Shown: positions 20,001 through 28,111 of the stretch, one piece after another
How the letters are laid out: each line of letters opens with the position of its first letter
Numbering within the stretch: position 1 is the stretch's first letter
Assembly (NCBI GenBank): GCA_963715655.1
Contig: OY970262.1
Span: 2,666,001-2,730,000 of the forward strand
DNA from: JANQPD01 sp963715655
GTDB lineage: Bacteria; Bacteroidota; Bacteroidia; Flavobacteriales; Schleiferiaceae
Reading direction: 5' to 3'
Length of the DNA: 64,000 nucleotides
The notes under the pieces: generated by a model
The model's input: the letters and a program-made list of their open reading frames with translations, nothing else
Told to the model about the DNA's origin: nothing
The model's database searches: none
Translations under genes and position numbers: made by a program

Positions 20001-21894
20001 CATCGGTGGCCGTTAAAATTGTGAAATTGCCCGTAAAACCATCGGCTCTTTGTCCATCTACCCAAGTAAGGCCTGTTCCATTAAAGGTAGCACTTCGCCC
20101 GTTGTTGTTTTTATCATAAGCCACTGTTCCCGTAGCCTCAGAAAAGTCTAAGTGCAATAGTACATTACCACTAGAAGCTGTGTTGCCAGCAAATATGGAA
20201 GTTATTTCCACTGGAGTAAGCGCTTTATCCCATACTTTAAATTCGTCAAGCTGACCGTTTAGCTTGTTAATTCCATCACGATCAACACCTATTAAAAGTG
20301 GGGTAGGCGAACTACCACCGTGGTAAAGAATAGTTCTTGTTGCTTTTTCAACACCATTTACATAGATAAACATAAAATCGCCCTGTTTTACAAAAGATAG
20401 GTGCATCCATTTGTTACCAGCATACGTATTAGCTGGCGTAGTCAAAAATGACCAGCCGCTACCAGGGCGGTTTATTCCAAAGGTGATGCTGCCATTGCTG
20501 TTTACATTTCCATATAGCGCGGTGGTTCCGGTAGCCGTTTGTTTTTTACCGAATATTGCCCCATTAATTAAACCCAAAGGCTTCACCCAACTCTCTATTG
20601 TCCAATCGTCTGCTATGTTTCCAGTCAGTTCAGGAAATTGATAATTAGTAGCCAAGTTTCCTGCCCCTGTGAATTGAATAGCTCCGGTATCTAAAAACGA
20701 AGTAGGAGCAGAAGTACAGCTAAAGGTATCCTGGCTAAGTGTGTAAGTAAAGCTACTATTGCAACTGCTGGTGGCAGAAAACAATATGTCGCTTGACGTA
20801 ACATTAGCGTTGCCTGTAGCGTCTAAATATACGTTTACACTGTCTTTGGACACAACACTGCTGCCATCACAGTCAATGAAAGCAAGGTATCTTGAACTCA
20901 TATAGCCTGTAGAACTTCTGTAAACATTTTCAGCTGAAACTTTTAAACCGAAAGTATGCGTAGTTATATTTTGAGGTACCACATAATTGAGCGTGGAAGA
21001 GCTTCCTTGATTTGAAGACTGGCCTAGATATACATCATTTATATACCATCGAGTATAAGTTCCCTCTGCACGAGAATTGATAAGGGAAACCGCATCACCA
21101 TAAGTAACGGCACTTTGGCTGAATGAAATGGTGGGGCTACTCAGCTTTCTTACATTTATTGTTCGCACACTGCGAGAACTCTGAGGTGCCGCGCCCCCAG
21201 TATTCTCTGCCTCTATTCTCATTTGCCCATCATTAAGAATGGTGTGTGAAATAGTTGAAACTGACGCATTATTTGGAGAAGCACCAATGTATGCTCCATC
21301 TATATACCATCTCGTTTGGCTACCCTGTGGATTCGTATTAGTTAAGGTAATAGTATTACCAACGGTTGGAGAATAATTGGTTAAACTAATAGAAGGATTT
21401 GAATACGGTAAGTTTCTCATCATTATGTACGGTAAACCTACCGTGCTTTGAACATCATTCCAATAACCGTTTTGATCAGCCCTAAACTCCACAGCATCTT
21501 CGTTGTTAGCGTTGTTCGGTTCTCCCGGCATCCAATTTCTATACGAACCCAGAGGAGAATTGTCTTGCCATCTAAAATTTCCTTCCGAGGAAAGATCGTT
21601 TAGTCCTATAAAAACTCTATATACCCTTCTACTAAGTAATCTTGACCTAAGCCAGAAGTTAAGCCCTGGCGTCTCGATTTTCACTAATTCACCGCCATTT
21701 CCCAAAGCCGTAGCTCTAGCACTAAAATAATTTTGATTAGTGCTCGTGGAAACATAATAAGCTTTTTGATTATATACGCCTAAGAATGAAAAGCCACTTA
21801 TTGGTTGTTGCGCTGCGCTTTCAAGCGTACTTAGCATAAAACAACCAAAAAGGATGATTGCGAACAGACTTTTAATTTTGTAGGAATTCTTCAT
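14026..21894 (-). CDS. Giant modular T9SS-exported adhesin with C-type lectin, LamG, HYR and SdrD-B-like repeats
   Basis: About 2622 aa from the ATG at 21892-21894, chosen because MKNSYKIKSLFAIILFG opens a proper signal peptide ending near SAAQQ; an upstream ATG at 21924 would only add ten residues. Order of domains: C-type lectin-like (about 45-165, with WMPGEPNN and YWND); two Ig-like segments; an HYR-like unit split by a LamG domain; HYR units, one split by a second LamG; four HYR units of 80 aa; a SprB-like repeat; six SdrD-B-like repeats of about 116 aa with WDDRDADGKQD calcium-binding-like loops; and a type A T9SS sorting domain (LYPNPTSG to HKVIKE). It should be secreted and attached to or released from the surface, probably binding glycans. 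Isolated gene with its own terminator. Confidence 0.9.
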   Translation of the reverse strand: MKNSYKIKSLFAIILFGCFMLSTLESAAQQPISGFSFLGVYNQKAYYVSTSTNQNYFSARATALGNGGELVKIETPGLNFWLRSRLLSRRVYRVFIGLNDLSSEGNFRWQDNSPLGSYRNWMPGEPNNANNEDAVEFRADQNGYWNDVQSTVGLPYIMMRNLPYSNPSISLTNYSPTVGNTITLTNTNPQGSQTRWYIDGAYIGASPNNASVSTISHTILNDGQMRIEAENTGGAAPQSSRSVRTINVRKLSSPTISFSQSAVTYGDAVSLINSRAEGTYTRWYINDVYLGQSSNQGSSSTLNYVVPQNITTHTFGLKVSAENVYRSSTGYMSSRYLAFIDCDGSSVVSKDSVNVYLDATGNANVTSSDILFSATSSCNSSFTYTLSQDTFSCTSAPTSFLDTGAIQFTGAGNLATNYQFPELTGNIADDWTIESWVKPLGLINGAIFGKKQTATGTTALYGNVNSNGSITFGINRPGSGWSFLTTPANTYAGNKWMHLSFVKQGDFMFIYVNGVEKATRTILYHGGSSPTPLLIGVDRDGINKLNGQLDEFKVWDKALTPVEITSIFAGNTASSGNVLLHLDFSEATGTVAYDKNNNGRSATFNGTGLTWVDGQRADGFTGNFTILTATDGFGNKYSDATYVNLIDTVSPTTLTQNITVQLDANGNASITAADLDNGSTDNCGITTLNVAPSTFNCANVGANTVTLTATDASGNISSATAVVTVEDNIAPSAVAQNITVQLDANGNASINAADIDNGSTDNCSITSSSVLNFNYDCSAPILDTTYSYSLSPTRRHGFYYNQGLTRNGGAYTIECLFRLDDSYNGGPMGVIAYGSHSSWQTLFYKRMNVFIDNWKLQIETGQLEILPDTLHKGKWYHVAVSYNAGQMNVYVNGLEKASYTTNSYIQYGALQLGKRYTNAPHYFTGEIGMARAWNRALTSAEILNATYSPVVGSQNNLLVHWDFSEGNGSWIHNSGSLGDSTQIASHSNSAWQSVIKPYSANHALGNYSYVVQDQAGNSDTTSVEILVLDTIMPDMQSNSITVNLVDRNTYTLSQSEISQLGANSSDNCSLRFTIGSGKTNYGCNDVGQTFNLTLIGTDAIGNKGSAPVTVTIADPNSVCNDPPVAACAPFTVSTDGSCEAFITAADVDGGSNDPDGDALTYSVDNAGPFGVGTHTVTLTVSDGEYSDACTAAITVEDNTLPTAIAQNVTVQLDASGNASITAADIDNGSTDNCGIATLNVQPSTFTCANIGSNTVTLTATDVNGNTSSATAVVTVEDNIAPSIITQNLTVQLDANGNATITAADINNGSADNCGIATLNVTPSTFNCANVGNNTVTLTATDAGGNISSATAVVTVEDNIAPSTVAQNIIVQLDASGNAIITAADIDNGSTDNCGIATLNVAPSTFNCANVGANTVTLTATDASGNISSATAVVTVEDNIAPSTVAQNIIVQLDANGNASITAVDIDNGSNDACGIATLNVQPSSFTCANIGSNTVTLTATDVNGNTSSATAVVTVEDNIAPSLAGLPNDITVTASNNTCSETVSWTAPIATDNCGVTLTSTHNTGDVFTIGTTIVSYTATDASGNSTSESFTITVNPSVINLNTSSPTAAGGTNISCAGGADGSIDLSVSGGCAPYTYSWSNGASTEDINHLSAGTYTVTVTGNSGTTATASVTLTEPNNALQLTTTASGFAQGCGLANNKLYLGYGAQAVQLQTIASGGSQGYTYSWAADSSLSALDLANPIAQPLATTTYFVTVTDINGCNVTDSITVTVIDITKDTDADGIPDYMDKYPADASNNNRPSVIAYLWDDQDADGKQDVNEPYIGCGKVKLKRSNGQVLHTAWGNAASGFVVFFDLTPGEQVKLAFETINGKYAFTHKGRGGDHKNSDADRNNGNTRNFTLPANGVVTNMDAGMWAPGVVETYVWDDRDADGKQDASEPAIAGVKVFLKKSNGQQIGTAWTNNNGVASFNDVPADTDLKLQFEAKQYHAFTYKGRGGDHKNSDADRNNGNTRNFKLTKGSETYTNMDAGLWAPGTVQAYVWDDRDADGKQDANEPAITGAKMYLKKANGQIIKTAWTDSNGLATMYWIPTDVHLKIQFETVNSNYAFTHKGRGGDHQNSDADRNNGNTRNFKLTKGSETYEKMDAGLWAPGFVEAYVWDDRDGDGKQDSNEPAIDGVRVRLKKSNGQVLQTLNTDISGLVLFSNVPADQNVKLEFEEKNASYAFTHKGRGSDHQNSDADRNNGNTRNFKLTKGSETYEKMDAGLWAPGFVEAYVWDDRDGDGKQDNNEPALTNVKVELKKANGQNINTAWTDANGIAHLDRVPADENVKLTFNLPNANYAFTHKGRGGDHQNSDVDRNNGSTRTFKLTKGSETYTNMDGGLWAPGSIETYVWDDANKNGKQDASESALIGAKVFMKKTNGQLLQTQWTNANGIATFTNVPANADVKLEYELYGGFVFTDKNRGGDHQDSDADKNSGQTHHFKLTKGSEVFTTVDAGQFYQPNALVSNGGNENTAVADKQSAEKQNGVEGAALSNSENPLHVSVGLYPNPTSGLFTLSAKNVGAGNVHFVLTDVAGKLIEKRTIVTKDGNVQEQFDLQELPSGVYLMQIIHKENREVHKVIKE
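14393..16480 (-). repeat. Six tandem coding repeats of about 350 bp (SdrD-B-like)
   Basis: The WDDxDxDGKQD codons recur near 14700, 15060, 15410, 15765, 16110 and 16460, giving a period of 348-351 bp. Each unit encodes an acidic loop, a KLKKxNGQ strand, a variable middle and a nearly invariant KGRGGDHxNSDADRNNG block followed by FKLTKGSETY. The invariant block is almost identical at DNA level between units, the middle is not. Confidence 0.88.
17331..18300 (-). repeat. Four tandem 240-bp coding repeats (HYR units)
   Basis: The string around TTCCACCGTTACTACCG recurs at 17347, 17587 (one base changed), 17827 and 18067, an exact 240-bp period, and a diverged unit follows at 18307. Each encodes 80 aa of the form NxTVQLDxxGNAxITAAD, DNCGIATLNV, ANTVTLTATD and ATAVVTVEDN. 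An additional unit lies apart at about 19610-19945. Confidence 0.88.
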
Positions 21895-22012
21895 GTTTGA
21901 AATTTTGATGAAGTGAAATACCACAAATCACCAAAACCTCACAAGAAAAACTAACCCTCATTTACCCCTCATTTTATGTAAGTAAATGATTTATAGATAC
22001 TTTTATTTTAAA

Positions 22013-23803
22013 TTATCCTCCATGAATTGAGTCAACTAAATGCATTTTCAGGTCAATGGCATCTTGCAACCCTAATCTTTTTCTTACACGGTAGCGCAAA
22101 TTACTTACAGCTTTTGGTGAGCGCTTTAAGGCTCGGGCAATATCATCAGAAGTATATTCCATAACCAACATAATGCAAAACAATTTTTCGGCTTCGCTTC
22201 TTGACGTTAAGTTTTTAGATAAATATTCGTACAAAATTGGGTAAGCACCCTGCGCTTTTTGATCTAATTCTACTAACTGAGATTCAGCACTATAATCCTC
22301 CAGCTTTTGCTTCATTTGTTTGGTTTTTTTGCTCACAAATGAATTTTCCGAACCGGCTTGTAGTTCCTCTACCATTTCCATTAACTCGCCAATTCTATTT
22401 TGCTGAAGCATGGCTTCATTAATACTTACTCTTAATTCCTCTTGTTGTTCTTTAAATTTTTCTTCTACGGCCACCCTTGCTTTATCTGCTTGCTGCGCCT
22501 TTACTTTCATTAATTCGGCTCTATTTTGGGCTAGTTCTTTTTCACGCTTGCGCTGACGAGCTAAGAGATATAAAATAATTACGAGTGAAAGTAGGGCTAC
22601 CCCTGTCGCGCTTGCATATAATAGTAGTTGCTTTTTTTCTAAAATAAGCCGTTCATTTTTAGCTTCTTTCTTGGCCGTTTCAAATTTGGCCGCCATCTCC
22701 TCAGTAATGCTAATTCTTTCCTCCCCGTTTATTTTATCTAAAATGGAATCGCGCTTAGAAATTAAGGCAAGCATTTCCGTTGGATTTTTAGCAGCCAAGG
22801 CTTGCTGAATGCGTAAGGAAGCACTTAATGCGCTAAAATTTAAGGGATCTATAATGGGGATTACAGTATCCAGCAATGCTTGGGCATTCCTATAGTTTTT
22901 ATAACGTACATAATGCTCTGCACGTAATAAATACGTTTGATTAAGGCCGGCTTGCCAAGGGAATTTTTTAAAAACTGTAAGTGCTTTGCCAAAGTATTTC
23001 TCTGCGCTATCAGGCTGAGCGGAATGGGAATATTGCACAGCTAAATTTCTGTATGAAGTACGTAACACCTCTTCATAAGGCGTACCTATTACATTTTGTA
23101 TTCCTAACTTTCGTAATACTAGAGCAGAATCTTTTGCTTTAGCATTGCCGTTTTCTAGCATTATGGCTAGCGTTTCAAAAAATGAGAAATTGTAATAAGA
23201 AGTGCCGTATTTTTCATTTTGACGCACCCCTTCGCTACAAAATTTTATAGCTCTTGCACTATCACTAATAGCCTGATAGAAAACACATAATTGTCTATAT
23301 CCATACATTATCCGCATGGTATCCCTACTAAGCGTAATTACTTTTTCTAACTTTTGGGCGGTTTCAATGGCTTCTTCTATATTATCTACATCTTTTAACG
23401 CAAACATGTGATAACCCAATGCATCGTATAAAAATGCTTCTTCTAATTTATCTGATTTTTCAGTTAGGGCAACTAGTTTAGAAGTATATGTCGCGCTGCG
23501 TTCAATATTTCCTATTTCTTTATAATACCAACGGGAGTAAAGCAAAAGATGCACATACTTTCCTTTATCACCTATGCGCTCTTCTTCCTTATTTAAGTAA
23601 GGTTCTAAGTAGTTTAAAGAATCTTCTGATAAGGGAAAGTTTTGAACGGATTGTAAAAGCGACAAATACTCGGTATAGTCAGGATTATTTTGCTTTAGAT
23701 AAGTGGCCGCACCTTTAAAACCGGACAACTCTTGTTGAGCTTTTACCACCTGTGGAAAAACGAACACACAAATCCAAAAAAAAACCCAAAAGTGCTTTTT
23801 CAT
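22013..23803 (-). CDS. TPR-containing membrane-anchored regulator with C-terminal helix-turn-helix
   Basis: About 596 aa from the ATG at 23801-23803, which opens the signal-like MKKHFWVFFWICVFVFP; an ATG eleven codons upstream is less likely. An extracytoplasmic region of TPR-like helical repeats (about 30-390) is followed by one transmembrane helix (LLLYASATGVALLSLVIILYL), a basic coiled-coil stretch rich in Lys, Gln and Glu, and a LuxR/GerE-like helix-turn-helix at the end (SDDIARALKRSPKAVSNLRYRVRKRL). This layout is common in Bacteroidota and suggests a one-protein sensor-regulator with its DNA-binding end in the cytoplasm. It lies 119 bp upstream of the giant adhesin gene on the same strand; regulation of the adhesin is possible but unproven. 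Confidence 0.8.
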   Translation of the reverse strand: MKKHFWVFFWICVFVFPQVVKAQQELSGFKGAATYLKQNNPDYTEYLSLLQSVQNFPLSEDSLNYLEPYLNKEEERIGDKGKYVHLLLYSRWYYKEIGNIERSATYTSKLVALTEKSDKLEEAFLYDALGYHMFALKDVDNIEEAIETAQKLEKVITLSRDTMRIMYGYRQLCVFYQAISDSARAIKFCSEGVRQNEKYGTSYYNFSFFETLAIMLENGNAKAKDSALVLRKLGIQNVIGTPYEEVLRTSYRNLAVQYSHSAQPDSAEKYFGKALTVFKKFPWQAGLNQTYLLRAEHYVRYKNYRNAQALLDTVIPIIDPLNFSALSASLRIQQALAAKNPTEMLALISKRDSILDKINGEERISITEEMAAKFETAKKEAKNERLILEKKQLLLYASATGVALLSLVIILYLLARQRKREKELAQNRAELMKVKAQQADKARVAVEEKFKEQQEELRVSINEAMLQQNRIGELMEMVEELQAGSENSFVSKKTKQMKQKLEDYSAESQLVELDQKAQGAYPILYEYLSKNLTSRSEAEKLFCIMLVMEYTSDDIARALKRSPKAVSNLRYRVRKRLGLQDAIDLKMHLVDSIHGG

Positions 23804-23935
23804 ATAAGGCAATGAGAAGTTATTTTTTTCAAACATAGCTTATACGCATAAATAAAGTATTACAAATCACCCTATTTATCATGCTACACATTTAAACGGT
23901 TCGTTTTCAGATTGTATTTAAATACCTCCTAAAGC

Positions 23936-23974
23936 AAAAAAGCCCGATGAAGTATGATTCATCGGGCTTTTCTA
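23936..23974 (-). terminator. Terminator after gyrB
   Basis: AGCCCGATGAA, loop GTATGA, TTCATCGGGCT is an 11-bp perfect stem. Read on the - strand it is followed by six T (the AAAAAA at 23936-23941), correct for gyrB, whose stop is at 23992. Confidence 0.88.
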
Positions 23975-23991
23975 ATTTTTACTACGTTAAC

Positions 23992-25935
23992 TTATACGTC
24001 AATTTTTGCGTATTTCGCATTGCGCTCAATAAAATCTCTACGTGGTGGTACATCATCCCCCATCAACATAGAAAATACTCTGTCTGCTTCGGTAGCGCTA
24101 TCAATGGTTACTTGGCGCATCGTTCGTCCCTCAGGATTCATGGTTGTTTCCCAAAGTTGCTCAGCATTCATTTCACCCAAACCTTTGTATCGTTGGATGC
24201 CGACTCCTGATTTTGCTTCTCCACCTAATTCAGAAATAAAACGATCACGTTGATCATCATTCCACGCATAGTGTTGCTGCTTACCTTTTTTAACCAAATA
24301 AAGGGGCGGTGAAGCAATATAAATGTAGCCTTGCTCAATAAGCTCCTTCATATACCTAAAAAAGAAGGTAAGAATAAGCGTTGCAATGTGGCTACCATCT
24401 ACATCGGCATCACACATAATTACAATTTTGTGGTAACGTAGTTTAGCCAAGTTCAAGGCTTTGGCATCTTCTTCTGTGCCTACGCTTACACCCAAAGCTG
24501 TAAACATATTTTTAATTTCCTCGTTTTCAAAAACCTTGTGTTGCATGGCTTTCTCCACGTTCAAAATTTTTCCCCTTAGCGGGAGAATTGCTTGAAAATT
24601 TCTATCGCGCCCTTGCTTGGCTGTTCCACCTGCCGAATCTCCCTCTACTAGAAATATTTCACAAATTACAGGGTCTGTTTCAGAACAGTCACTAAGTTTT
24701 CCCGGTAAACCGGAACCACCCATTACCGTTTTGCGCTGCACCATTTCACGTGCTTTTTTGGCGGCAACTCTAGCTTTAGCAGCTAAAATCACTTTCTGCA
24801 CAATCATGCGCGCATTGTTTGGGTTTTCCTCTAAAAAGTTGGTTAGCATTTCACCCACCAACTGATCTACGGCACCACTTACTTCGCTGTTTCCTAATTT
24901 AGTTTTGGTTTGTCCTTCAAACTGAGGCTCCATTACTTTTACCGAAATCACCGCTGTTAAGCCTTCACGGAAATCATCGCCCGAAACCTCCACTTTTTCA
25001 CGCGCTAAAATGCCGCTTTCGTCAGCGTACTTTTTTAGTGTTCGCGTAAGCGCCCTTCTAAAACCGGCAAGGTGTGTACCCCCTTCATGCGTATTAATAT
25101 TGTTTACATACGAGTGTAAATTTTCGGCATAGCCAGTATTGTAATGCATGGCTACTTCCACCGGAATATCATTTTTTTCACCTTCCATGTGAATAACCGA
25201 AGGCATGATGGCCTCCCGGTTTTCATCAATAAACTCTACAAATTCTTTTAGTCCACCTTCACTTAAAAAGGTATCCGTAATGGGGTTTCCATCATCATCC
25301 TCGTTACGATAATCGGTAATAGAAAGTGAAATTCCTTTGTTAAGGAAAGATAATTCGCGCAAGCGCGATTGTAAAATATCGTAATGATATACCGTATCTA
25401 TAAAAATAGAAGCATCCGGCTCAAACGTTACTACTGTACCTCTAATATCCGTTGTACCAATCTCTTTTACAGGATATTGTGGTACACCAATTTTAAACTC
25501 TTGTACGTAATGTTTTCCGTTTTTATGTACTTCTGCTTTTAGATTAGAGGAAAGTGCGTTTACACAACTTACACCCACCCCATGCAGTCCACCAGAAACT
25601 TTGTACGAATCTTTGTCAAACTTACCCCCGGCATGTAGTACTGTCATTACTACCTCAAGGGCAGAGCGCCCTTCTTTCTCGTGCATTTCTACCGGAATAC
25701 CACGACCATCATCTTTTACGGTGATGGAATTATCTTTATTTATAAATACTTCAATGTTCTTACAGTGGCCGGCTAGCGCCTCATCAATAGAGTTATCTAC
25801 TACTTCATACACCAAATGGTGCAAACCCTTTACGCCAACATCGCCAATGTACATGGATGGGCGCTTACGCACCGCTTCCAAACCTTCTAAAACCTGAATA
25901 CTATTTGAATTGTATTCCTTTGGTATATCGCTCAT
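23992..25935 (-). CDS. gyrB: DNA gyrase subunit B
   Basis: A 647-aa type IIA topoisomerase subunit, the usual length of the short GyrB that lacks the E. coli insertion. GHKL ATPase motifs include HHLVYEVVDNSIDEALAG (ATP-binding Asn) and GGLHGVGVSCVNAL. The transducer domain precedes the TOPRIM domain with EGDSAGGTAKQGRDR and the metal-binding DADVDGSHI. The C-terminus PPRRDFIERNAKYAKIDV is typical. GyrB with GyrA introduces negative supercoils using ATP. Gene is monocistronic by appearance: a -7 box lies upstream and a terminator follows. Confidence 0.97.
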   Translation of the reverse strand: MSDIPKEYNSNSIQVLEGLEAVRKRPSMYIGDVGVKGLHHLVYEVVDNSIDEALAGHCKNIEVFINKDNSITVKDDGRGIPVEMHEKEGRSALEVVMTVLHAGGKFDKDSYKVSGGLHGVGVSCVNALSSNLKAEVHKNGKHYVQEFKIGVPQYPVKEIGTTDIRGTVVTFEPDASIFIDTVYHYDILQSRLRELSFLNKGISLSITDYRNEDDDGNPITDTFLSEGGLKEFVEFIDENREAIMPSVIHMEGEKNDIPVEVAMHYNTGYAENLHSYVNNINTHEGGTHLAGFRRALTRTLKKYADESGILAREKVEVSGDDFREGLTAVISVKVMEPQFEGQTKTKLGNSEVSGAVDQLVGEMLTNFLEENPNNARMIVQKVILAAKARVAAKKAREMVQRKTVMGGSGLPGKLSDCSETDPVICEIFLVEGDSAGGTAKQGRDRNFQAILPLRGKILNVEKAMQHKVFENEEIKNMFTALGVSVGTEEDAKALNLAKLRYHKIVIMCDADVDGSHIATLILTFFFRYMKELIEQGYIYIASPPLYLVKKGKQQHYAWNDDQRDRFISELGGEAKSGVGIQRYKGLGEMNAEQLWETTMNPEGRTMRQVTIDSATEADRVFSMLMGDDVPPRRDFIERNAKYAKIDV

Positions 25936-25967
25936 AATAAATTAGTTGTATCCTAAATGAATAATCA

Positions 25968-25975
25968 CAAAGCTA
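25968..25975 (-). promoter_or_regulatory. Candidate -7 box for gyrB
   Basis: Read on the - strand, TAGCTTTG is a perfect TAnnTTTG match, 32 bp before the gyrB ATG, giving a short leader. At 19-bp spacing a GTG stands where TTG is expected. Prediction by consensus only. Confidence 0.5.
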
Positions 25976-26461
25976 CACTTTTAAACCGGTTATGCACTAC
26001 ACGGAACCATAGTATTGATAAGGGTTTTACACATTTTTTTAACATTTTTTTTGAGGAAGTGGGGAGGTGGTGGTTATTGGTGATTGGTTATCCGTTATTG
26101 GTGATTGGTTATTCGTTATTAGGCTGTGGGTGGGAAAAGGCACTAGTTAGGGGTTATGGGTTATGATTGATGTTCGCGGCAGCGATAACATGCAAATGTA
26201 ATAAAGCACGAGGGGGATGTTTGCAAAATCTGACCAACTAAGCACAGGTTAAACTACGTTTGAGACAAAGTAAAGGCATATTCAAGGAACATGTAAATAA
26301 TGGAATATAGCAATCAAACAGATAAGCTAATTCGAAAAATAAAACTGAAATTTTCACATTAAATCTATCACAAACCTGCAGTGCTTTCATTTAAGTTTAA
26401 AACTATATAACATGCACATTTATTAAAAGCCTCGCGGCAGCGATGAGTAAGCGGTAGAACC
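25976..26461. other. Gene-free stretch with a G/T-rich short tandem repeat
   Basis: No plausible gene on either strand. Between about 26074 and 26122 the + strand repeats GTTATTGGTGATTGGTTAT twice at 23-bp spacing, followed by further G/T-rich sequence to 26170. A 13-base string TCGCGGCAGCGAT occurs twice, near 26174 and 26433. The rest is AT-rich sequence without visible structure. Confidence 0.6.
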
Positions 26462-27244
26462 TTATTCGTTCATCCCCTCTTCCTTAATAACCTTCACATC
26501 TGATGCTCTGCGCTTCCTAAGTTCAAAATTTTGACCCAAATACACGCGCCTTACTGTTTCATCATTAGCCAATTCTTCCGCTGAGCCAGACTTTAAAATT
26601 TTACCCTCAAACATTAAATACGTTCTATCGGTAATAGCCAAGGTTTCTTGTACGTTGTGGTCGGTAATTAAAATACCAATGTTTTTATCTTTTAAAGAAG
26701 CTACAATACTCTGAATATCTTCCACCGCAATGGGATCCACACCTGCAAAAGGTTCATCTAACAATATAAATTTTGGATCTACGGCTAAGGCTCGTGCAAT
26801 TTCCGTTCTTCTACGCTCACCACCCGAAAGTAAATCGCCCCTATTTTTTCTAATATGCTGCAAACCAAATTCATCCAACAACTTTTCTAAACGTTCTCTT
26901 TGCGCTTCTTTATTTAGCGGGGTCATTTGCAACACACCCATAATATTATCTTCAACGGATAGCTTTCTAAATACCGAAGCTTCTTGTGCCAAATAGCCTA
27001 TTCCTCTTTGCGCACGCTTATACATAGGATACTTGGTTATTTCTTCATCCTCTAAATATACATGCCCTTCATTGGGTTTTACTAAACCAACCGTCATGTA
27101 AAAAGAGGTGGTTTTACCGGCACCGTTTGGCCCTAATAAACCAACAATTTCTCCTTGGTTTACCTCATAGCTTACCCCTTTTACAACCGTGCGCTTGCCG
27201 TATTTCTTCACAATGTTTTCTGCCCGTAATTTTAATGGTGCCAT
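26462..27244 (-). CDS. lptB: LPS export ABC transporter ATPase LptB
   Basis: A 260-aa cytoplasmic ATPase that powers extraction of LPS from the inner membrane with LptF/G. Motifs: Walker A GPNGAGKTT (about 39-47), Q-loop YLAQEASVFRKLSVEDNI, signature LSGGERRRTEIARAL (about 139), Walker B FILLDEPFAGVDP (about 159) and the H-loop ITDHNVQETL. The EASVFRKL stretch and FAGVDPI are diagnostic for LptB over other ABC ATPases. The C-terminal KRRASDVKVIKEEG tail is a short basic extension. It follows tatC by 33 bp, so the two are likely cotranscribed. Confidence 0.95.
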   Translation of the reverse strand: MAPLKLRAENIVKKYGKRTVVKGVSYEVNQGEIVGLLGPNGAGKTTSFYMTVGLVKPNEGHVYLEDEEITKYPMYKRAQRGIGYLAQEASVFRKLSVEDNIMGVLQMTPLNKEAQRERLEKLLDEFGLQHIRKNRGDLLSGGERRRTEIARALAVDPKFILLDEPFAGVDPIAVEDIQSIVASLKDKNIGILITDHNVQETLAITDRTYLMFEGKILKSGSAEELANDETVRRVYLGQNFELRKRRASDVKVIKEEGMNE

Positions 27245-27277
27245 GTAGGTGTTTTTGTAATGAAGGTAAAATTACCG

Positions 27278-28111
27278 CTATTGTTTTTTAACTGCGGTAA
27301 GCATTTCTTTTTCCTGCCTTTTTACCACGCGCTTGCAAATTTTTATACTTACTTCATACAGTAATAAAATAGGCAAGGTTACCAACACTTGGCTGCTAAT
27401 ATCGGGTGGCGTAATAATGGCCGAGAGTATCAAAATAAGTACCAAAGCATGTTTGCGATATTTACGCATCCACTCAGGCGTAAGCACACCCACTTTTGCT
27501 AAAAAATACACCACAATAGGTAGCTCAAAAATTAAACCTGCACTTAGCGTAACGGTGGTTACGGTGCTGATGTAACTTATTAAATCAATTAAATTGGTAA
27601 TTTCTGCACTTATATTATAAGAGCCTAAAAACTGTACAGAGAGTGGTGCAATTAAATAATAGCCAAACAAAACACCGAGTATAAATAAAATACTGGCGAA
27701 AAATATTACCCCTCTTGAATGTTTACGCTCACCTTCACGCAAACCCGGTTTTATAAAACGCCAAACTTCATACAGCACATAAGGAAAGGCTAAAATAAAT
27801 CCGCCAATAAACGACACCCAAACATGGGTGCTAAATTGACCCGCCATTTTATTATTGATAATTTGAAATGGCATTTCAGTAAGGCAAAACACACCTTCGG
27901 CACTAAATAATTGGGTAAACTGGCAAAAAAGACGATAAGTTATAAAGTTAGGGTCTTTAGGGCCAAAGATGATAACATCAAACAAAATATGCTTGGCAAA
28001 GAAGCAAATAATGGCCATTAAAACAATAGCAACGGTAGCGCGTATAAGGTGCCACCGGAGTATTTCTAAATGTTGTAAAAAGGACATACTGCCCTCTTGT
28101 TTTTTTGCCAT
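27278..28111 (-). CDS. tatC: Sec-independent (Tat) translocase subunit TatC
   Basis: A 277-aa inner-membrane protein with six predicted helices. The opening SFLQHLEILRWHLIRA is the TatC signature that binds twin-arginine signal peptides, and the second conserved block FRxxKPGLREGERKHSRG (here WRFIKPGLREGE) is present. The periplasmic loops are longer than in E. coli, as in other Bacteroidota. No tatA gene is adjacent. It is divergent from recQ (140-bp gap) and precedes lptB. Confidence 0.93.
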   Translation of the reverse strand: MAKKQEGSMSFLQHLEILRWHLIRATVAIVLMAIICFFAKHILFDVIIFGPKDPNFITYRLFCQFTQLFSAEGVFCLTEMPFQIINNKMAGQFSTHVWVSFIGGFILAFPYVLYEVWRFIKPGLREGERKHSRGVIFFASILFILGVLFGYYLIAPLSVQFLGSYNISAEITNLIDLISYISTVTTVTLSAGLIFELPIVVYFLAKVGVLTPEWMRKYRKHALVLILILSAIITPPDISSQVLVTLPILLLYEVSIKICKRVVKRQEKEMLTAVKKQ

